Below, one piece after another: positions 1 through 7,000 of a DNA stretch of 12,715 bases. A model generated the notes under the pieces. It saw only the letters and a program-made list of their open reading frames with translations, was not told the origin of the DNA and did not search any database. This DNA is from Euperipatoides rowelli (lineage: Eukaryota > Onychophora > Udeonychophora > Euonychophora > Peripatopsidae): NCBI GenBank assembly GCA_003024985.2, contig PXIH01S0001626.1; one strand, 5' to 3'. The position numbers were made by a program, and so were the translations under genes. Every line of letters begins with the position of its first letter. Positions within the stretch are counted from its first letter, which is position 1.

Positions 1-446
1 TAGTAAAATAAATATTTATTAATATTATTTAATCATTATTTATTTGCAATAATCTCGATCTACTATTAAAAGCATTTTGCCTAATAGTGGTTCCTATATT
101 TGTCATTAATCTGGTTTTTCATCTAATTAATATCAATATCTTAAAAATCCATTAGTGTCTTTGATGAATTCAAATCATCTGTAAATCTCTCTTGTTCTCA
201 TGTGATTCGTGGTCTTTTGCCAATTCAAAGATTAGGTTACTCCTAATTCATGGACTACTGCTGATCCATTAACATGGACGCAGCTTGAATAAGCGTAGAA
301 TTAGAATAACGTAATCATTTTTATAAAATAATTTTGCCAATTTATCTAATATTTTTCAAAACTTTCATCATTAACAATGTAATACATGTCTAATAACTTA
401 TACTATTTAATACAGTATATGATATAGCTTCTTAGAAAAATTAACT
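1..446. other. AT-rich intron or flanking sequence upstream of exon A
   Basis: No coding exon was found here, although the missing first half of the RING finger must lie further upstream. Positions 150-295 are somewhat richer in G+C than the surroundings and carry no reading frame of note; this could be an old interspersed repeat, but I do not recognise it. The rest is simple AT-rich sequence. Confidence 0.6.
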
Positions 447-828
447 CGGGGGTTCCCAACCTTTTTGTACCCTATAGTACATTCTATATTTTCCGTAATG
501 ATGAAAATATATGCAATGCCAAAAATGCAGTAGAAACTGGATTGTATCACTTGTATTTAGACAATTCTCTAACTATTCCCACCACTATGGTACTCAATTC
601 GACCGTCTGCTTGCATTGCACTCAAGTTGGCACAAAAAGGTGGAATTAAAGCAGTCAATTTACAAGAAAACAACTGCCTAAAATTGGTTGCATAACACAC
701 AATCTAAATCGATGGGATCCGGGTGCTGCCAAGTTAACGCGGACAAGCTTTTGTTTCGTGGTCGAACAGCGGCGGGCACACAGAAATTGGTCGACGGGTG
801 GCTGTGGGCACAGCGTTGGGAACCCCTG
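447..828. mobile_element. Short non-autonomous hAT-type element (382 bp)
   Basis: The left end reads CGGGGGTTCCCAAC (447-460) and the right end GTTGGGAACCCCTG (815-828); the reverse complement of the right end matches the left at 13 of 14 positions. CAGGGGTTCCCAAC is a typical terminus of hAT-superfamily elements. The flanking octamers AATTAACT (439-446) and TATTACCT (829-836) agree at 6 of 8 positions, as expected for an aged 8-bp target duplication. No transposase is encoded. The interior near 710-820 is markedly GC-richer than the intron. The element ends 63 bp before the acceptor of exon A. Family assignment is by terminus only. Confidence 0.7.
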
Positions 829-891
829 TATTACCTTGTACTGATCTATGAAAATATTATAGTTACTACAATATTTTATTTTATTTTTCAG

Positions 892-1095
892 AATCAACAA
901 GCTCAACAAATGCAATCTCATCTGGCTATTGAACGTGGTGAATATTCCTGTCCATTGTGTCGGCAATTATCCAATGCTGTGATACCTTGTGTTCCTGATC
1001 GTGGTGACATTGCATTAGTAAAATGTCATTCCAGTGACATGCAGGAAGTAGTATTAGAAATGGCTAATTTAATGATTAACAGCGGTCCTCCATTG
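892..1095 (+). CDS. UBR3: UBR3 exon A: second half of the RING finger
   Basis: This 204-nt phase 0-0 exon encodes 68 residues. It opens with a Gln-rich helix (NQQAQQMQ), then GEYSCPLCRQ, in which Cys20 and Cys23 of the exon are the last zinc-binding pair of a RING finger. NAVIPC follows, as in UBR-family ligases, and then a helix (MQEVVLEMANLM). The RING recruits the ubiquitin-loaded E2. Acceptor is tttttcag at 884-891; donor is GTAGGC at 1096. The upstream Cys/His half of the RING must come from an exon before position 1; none was found in 1-891. The reading frame stays open on both sides of the exon (682 to 1188), so the borders rest on splice consensus and on where the homology stops. Confidence 0.85.
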
Positions 1096-4000
1096 GTAGG
1101 CATAATTTTAATTATTTTTAATAATAATAATAATCACTATAATCGTAATAATTATCATTACAATTCAATACAATTTTCATTGTTGTAATATTAAACAGTG
1201 GCCTTCTCTTGCTAATCATAATTTTATTTTTAGCCATCAGAATCATCACTATAATCTTAATAATAATCATCATACTTGTAAATCTATATTTTTATTGTGA
1301 ATATCAATTACCAGATAAATGTATTATATATTCACAAATAATATTAATTATAAAGTTGGTTAGATTTACTGTTAATAATAATCTGTTAAAAATAATTATA
1401 TAGCAATTAGTGATGTGAATTTAGAACAAGAAGTGAAACCTCTAAAAAAAAATATACAGTACATGATTATCCTAAAAATGATTACAGTGTTAAGCAGTAG
1501 GGGTGCATTAAATACCATTTTGGATTCCATTGGCCAAATACCAAATAGTTAAAAATTATTCGACAGGAGCCAAATAGTTCAAATATAATATTTCAATGCC
1601 AATAAATGATTTTTAATTTATTTTATTAAAAAAAAAATAATAGCAACATTTTTCAATTTCTATTTAAATTATGTACACTTTTATTCAAAATAAAATAACT
1701 TATTTTTCAGGAACTTAGAATTATCACAGGATTTTAAATTATGTGGAAAATTTGAAAAAAAAAAAAAAAAAAAAATTATAAGAACTCCGGCTTTTAAATT
1801 GTTCAGTATAAACTATTCTGCTGAATATACATAATGGAAAAATGGCCGGTATTCGGCCATACCAAAATGCAATGCCGACATTCGGTGCACCCCTTTTAAG
1901 CAGCATTGCCATAGAAGTTATTAGCTAACGGACTGGTGTTTTAAATATAAATGACCACCTTTGCCTTTTTTTTCTTTTCTTTTTTTTGTTTTATTTTTGA
2001 AGTTACTGCTATTAATTTAAATTTATAGGAAGCATCTCCTCTCACAAAAGCCATGGGGAGTGTTATGGAAGATTTAACTAATGCAGCGTTTAAACTGAAA
2101 GCTCATTGTCAGTCTGCTAAATCTGAATGTTGTGTTTTCCAGTTTGTTAGCTCAATAGCCAGGTAAGTTGTTTCTTTAGACATTTCACTNTATTTTTCTG
2201 CAAAATTATACTTGTATTCTTTTTTTTTTCTAAATAGCAAATGTACTCACTAATTGTCTGAACTAAATAGGGATCCATATTACAATAAGGATTCTCACTG
2301 GGTTTGGGCACTGACAATTGAAAACTAATAAGAGTTCTTTTAGTAACAAAATTGTAGCCGCAATAAATATTTATAGTTTTCAATTTTTTTTTCCAATAAA
2401 TTTGATTTAGTCTATTTATTGATTCCTTTCGTACAGCAGTTTTGTGACATACTCTCTACAGGGTAAATAAAATAACTTTTATCTAATCCAATAAATATAC
2501 AAGTTGTTTTCTAAGCATTTTTACCTTATCATATCAATAATATTTGTTTATATTAAACCATATAGAAAAATAAACTTAAATGGTCAATTGCTGGCTGCTC
2601 TTTATATAAAGTACAGTATATATAAAGAATATTGTGACATTGGCATAGAATAGAATAATGTAGTATAGCCACAACGAGGTTCAAATCCCAGGTTGAAAAA
2701 TACCCTCATGGAAATTATTAAAAAAACTGGTGTTGCTATGATCAGAAAGAAGCACGAGGAGTCACCAGGTTTAAATCAGCTTCCATATGGTGGCAGTTTT
2801 TTTTTTTACAAAAAAATGTAAATTAAACATACGACTTGAGTACAATAAATTAGAGAACACAGATGTGATGCACCTAATAGTACTAGTTAAGATAATTGCA
2901 AGCCAACATAACAATAAGGATAACAAGAAATGGCTGAATAATAAAGCCCTAATAAATGAAACACATGACTCTCATTAACTGAAAATTAATGAAATAAGCA
3001 CAGATATGTATAGTTTATGATGGTGTTTTACTATTCTTTTGCCCTTTTTTTTTTTTTGCATAATACTTTTATTATTGTTATTTGTCATTAGAAGCAAACC
3101 CATACATTAGACAGTGCAGAACTCACCTGACTACTTACTAATCACACATTATTTATTAAGTATTAAACCAAATAGTTAGTAGTTAATAATACATATTAAT
3201 ACCCCACACCGTAAAAAATACAGTACAATGCCAAGAATCTAGTTTAGCTTCAAGTCATGAAAATATGAATTTTAACTGTTCATTTTTTTTATTAATGAAA
3301 TAAAATGAAAATTAGATATTTGTTTATGCAACTTTTAAAATTATTTACGGTAACTATAAATATTTTTCTTTCTTTCTTTTTAGAATAAATTTAGAAATTG
3401 ATTTAGTTCAACGGGGGGGAACTCTGTGTCTCAATTCTGTTTTCACTCCTAAGCGATCTTGTTTTGGTGAGTTCATTAAGTAATCTTTTTTTATAGTTTA
3501 ATTAATTATATACCGTACTGTAAATTCATTTAAAGTTGTCACTCAAACTGATGTTATTTTTTTTTAATTAGTCTTTACTTTTTGAAAAAAAAATGGCTCA
3601 GAAAATAATAGAATAATAAAAATGTATCAAAATTCATCAATATTAGTTACAGTACACTCTAAATCTTTTCTTGATGATTTTCATTAATATACTAGAATGA
3701 AACTCTGAATCCTAAAATGAAAAGCAAAAACATTAACTCAAAATAGGAATTAACCAAAAACTGGTAGAAAATCTGCTTTTTACCTTTTCTTGAAGCAAAT
3801 GAAACTATGTCCCAGGGAATGCAGTATTTTATTCATAGCCGAATAATAAATGACCCAGTTTTTTTCATTACCAAAGAATTAGAGACCTCTCTTTTTGTGG
3901 TAAACTTCAATTTAGAAATTTAATTTTTTTTTTAAAAATTGAAGACGGATTTTTTTTCCTTTTCAAGAATAAGAGAGTACTTTGCTGGTACAGTATATGC

Positions 4001-7000
4001 TCAAATAAGAGGGCACTGTATGCAGTAAAATAAACTGTTAGGCTATTTAAACACGCAGTATGTTTCTAGATCTATACTATACAAGCATTTTTCTAGGTAC
4101 AATACTTTTGACAAAGCTATTTAGTGAATAATTGAAGAAATAATAAAAAATAAAAATACTTAACTAGATTCAATACAATAATAAGATCACCGAGAGTACA
4201 ACTACTTAAAGTTCTAATTTATGGTAAAGTTCATATTAACTTTTGAATCCACATCTAAAGTTTGATAATTTTTTAATAAATATTTCATCCAAATCCATGT
4301 AAATGATTAAGGTTAATTGAATAAAATTCAACGGACTAATATATAAGGGAACGAAGGTGTCTGGTAATACTAATTCTCCATTAAATCTGAAGGAAGCTAA
4401 AAAATAGTTCAAAAACTATTGTATTAAATGTCCATTATATATTATAAAGTACCCTATATTGTATGGGTAATGCTGTCCCACATAATATTCCAATAATAAA
4501 ATTACAATAATTTTAAAAGGATGAAAAGAAATCAATTATAAAATCTAATTTTAAAACATGCTATAATTTCTGTAAATAAATAAATGCATACGGTATTAGG
4601 TTCGAAGTCATTTCACAATTTATAGTACTACACTAATCTATAAATCACAATTATGTCAAATAAGATAATAAAAAGGTTAGCACTGTATATGATTAAAATA
4701 AAATAAATAGTTACATGGAAATATATATACAGTAATTTAATATTACACTTTCTTTTAACACTGAAAAATAGTAGCCTTTATTAAAATTTTTATGCATAGG
4801 TCTATTATACCGTATGTGTGAATAAATATCATATTAACCTTTGAACCTACATTTTCAGCTTGAGTATCTTTAAATCAATTTAAATCACCGGTCTTTTTTT
4901 AAAAAAATCATGCTTATGAGTAAACTTACACAAATATCGGCACCTAAAATTGAACCCAGAAATACTCAATTTGCTTAATACTAGGGCTGTCCATTTTCGG
5001 ATATGAATTTATCCAATAATCTGATTTCCCAAATGGACAATACAGTATACAAATATGCTAATTCTGAACACACACACACAAAAAAAAAACATTTATAGGC
5101 TACATTTTTTGTAATAAAGAGTTACACAGAATCTACTAATTTTTTCATTTCAAAATATATTTAGGAATTTATTGAAGCTTAAAATTAATATTTAGTGTAC
5201 TTATTAATTTTTTAAATTATGTAAAAATATGAGTGCTGAGTGTGTTTACAGACTCGGAAGACTTGGTAACTACTACACCAACAATGGGAAAAACTCGCCT
5301 CGATGTTGCTGGTATATTTAAATATTTTCTTTTCATTTTACTCCATATGTTTAACACATAAGCTAAAACTTTATCGATTAGAAAATCATTCTCTTAAAAA
5401 TAGGAGTAAACCAAAATCTTCCAATTTTAAAATAATTCTTAGGTTACCAAATGTGAAATTACGTACTGTCTTTATTGTTCAGAATAATTATCCACATTAA
5501 TTGTTATAGCAATTCTCATTCTTTATGAGATGTGAACTGTAGTGTAGACAGACTAGCTTGTTATCACATGCACTTATCAAATAATTAATGGATAAATGTG
5601 AATTGTTCTTATCTAGCCTATACCATATTTTACTTTTTATCTATATATTCTGATTATCCTTTCAGAAAAATTAAATTTGGAATAACAATGAGCAGATTGC
5701 TGGGAAAATTTCTCTTTGGCAAAAACTTTTTGTTACAAATGTTTGGCAGATAATGTGAAGAAAAATTATTATTAACATACAGCTTATTAGGGAGTTGTTG
5801 ACTATTAGTTACAATCATAGTTGACTTATATTAATTTTTATATACTCTAACGTTAATCACTCAAACAATAAAAGAATCCCTATCCTAATCTTATACTGCA
5901 AATGCTGTGTATTTAATATACAGATGCATTTTATATTAATAAATTTAATTTGTTGTAAATATAATTTATAAATTTCAGAATTGTTTTAATATTTTTTGTA
6001 ATTGTTAATTTAAGCTAATTAATTGATAATTTTTTCCAACTTATAGTACCTCTGATGCAAGTTTTGGCTATGCACTTAAAGGTATTACCCTGTAAACCTT
6101 ATACTCTTCTGTTATCTCAAGTCACAGGTGTCAGTCTTAATGAGGATTCAACCAGGTATTGCATTTTTACAAACTATATTTAAATACACTCTCGATCTTC
6201 ATAAAGTCTTTCCCTCATGAAAAATCATTTAAAAATACATTAAAAGTAACAATGAACAGTTTGTGGCAAAATGGAAGTAAATTCATTGTTTTTATTACAA
6301 TTTTAATACACTTCTTTTTTTTTTTTTGCCATGTTTTGTCCAACTGTGAAGAGGGGATATCTAATTCATTTGATGCACGATGAGTGGATTTGTAGGGACA
6401 TTGCTGGAAAGCATCCCACACGTTTCTTCACCTGCAGATGGTCCAGCCGGCATACAGTGACACATCTCCTTAAGATTTGCATACTAAGATGATGTGCTTT
6501 TGTGGCGATTTGGTCTCATAAAACCACAGCACACATTGAACCTTTTCCTTTATAAAACCATTTTTGATTTTGGGTGATTGCAGCACCACCTATTAAAGGC
6601 GTTTTCGTCAATGGATAACATTTTAAATTATTTGAATTATTCAATAATTTTTCATTTGTCATTAAGCGCACAAACTGAACTAGACCGTTCGCCATTTGAA
6701 AATCTCATTCATAATCATTTTGTTTCAAACTTTCTAGCCCTGCTTAAGAACTGGGTTGCTTCGTGCGATTTGTTTTTCAAAATGGCAAACAAAAAAAAGT
6801 TATTGCTTCCATTGTGGTGGCCAAAGTTAAGGGATTGTTAATTGTTATGTAAAAACTGAATGATGAGAATATCTGAGATGATGACTTAGCAATAAACTTT
6901 TTTTTTAAATCATCTTCCGTCCTATTCATGAATTTTATGTTCATTTTTTTTTTTTTTGGTTGGAAGAATACATCAATTATGACTATTTCCTACAGTAAGT

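Noticed and set aside
655-966. 103-codon minus-strand open frame
   Set aside because: It runs antisense through the hAT element and into the RING exon; no homology recognised. It is a shadow of those features.
1209-1403. 64-codon open frame rich in Ile/Leu
   Set aside because: Product of AT-rich trinucleotide runs; the apparent hydrophobic segments follow from composition.
6578-6841. 87-codon plus-strand open frame
   Set aside because: No recognisable domain; it lies next to the minus-strand transposase remnant and is more likely transposon or intron sequence read on the wrong strand.
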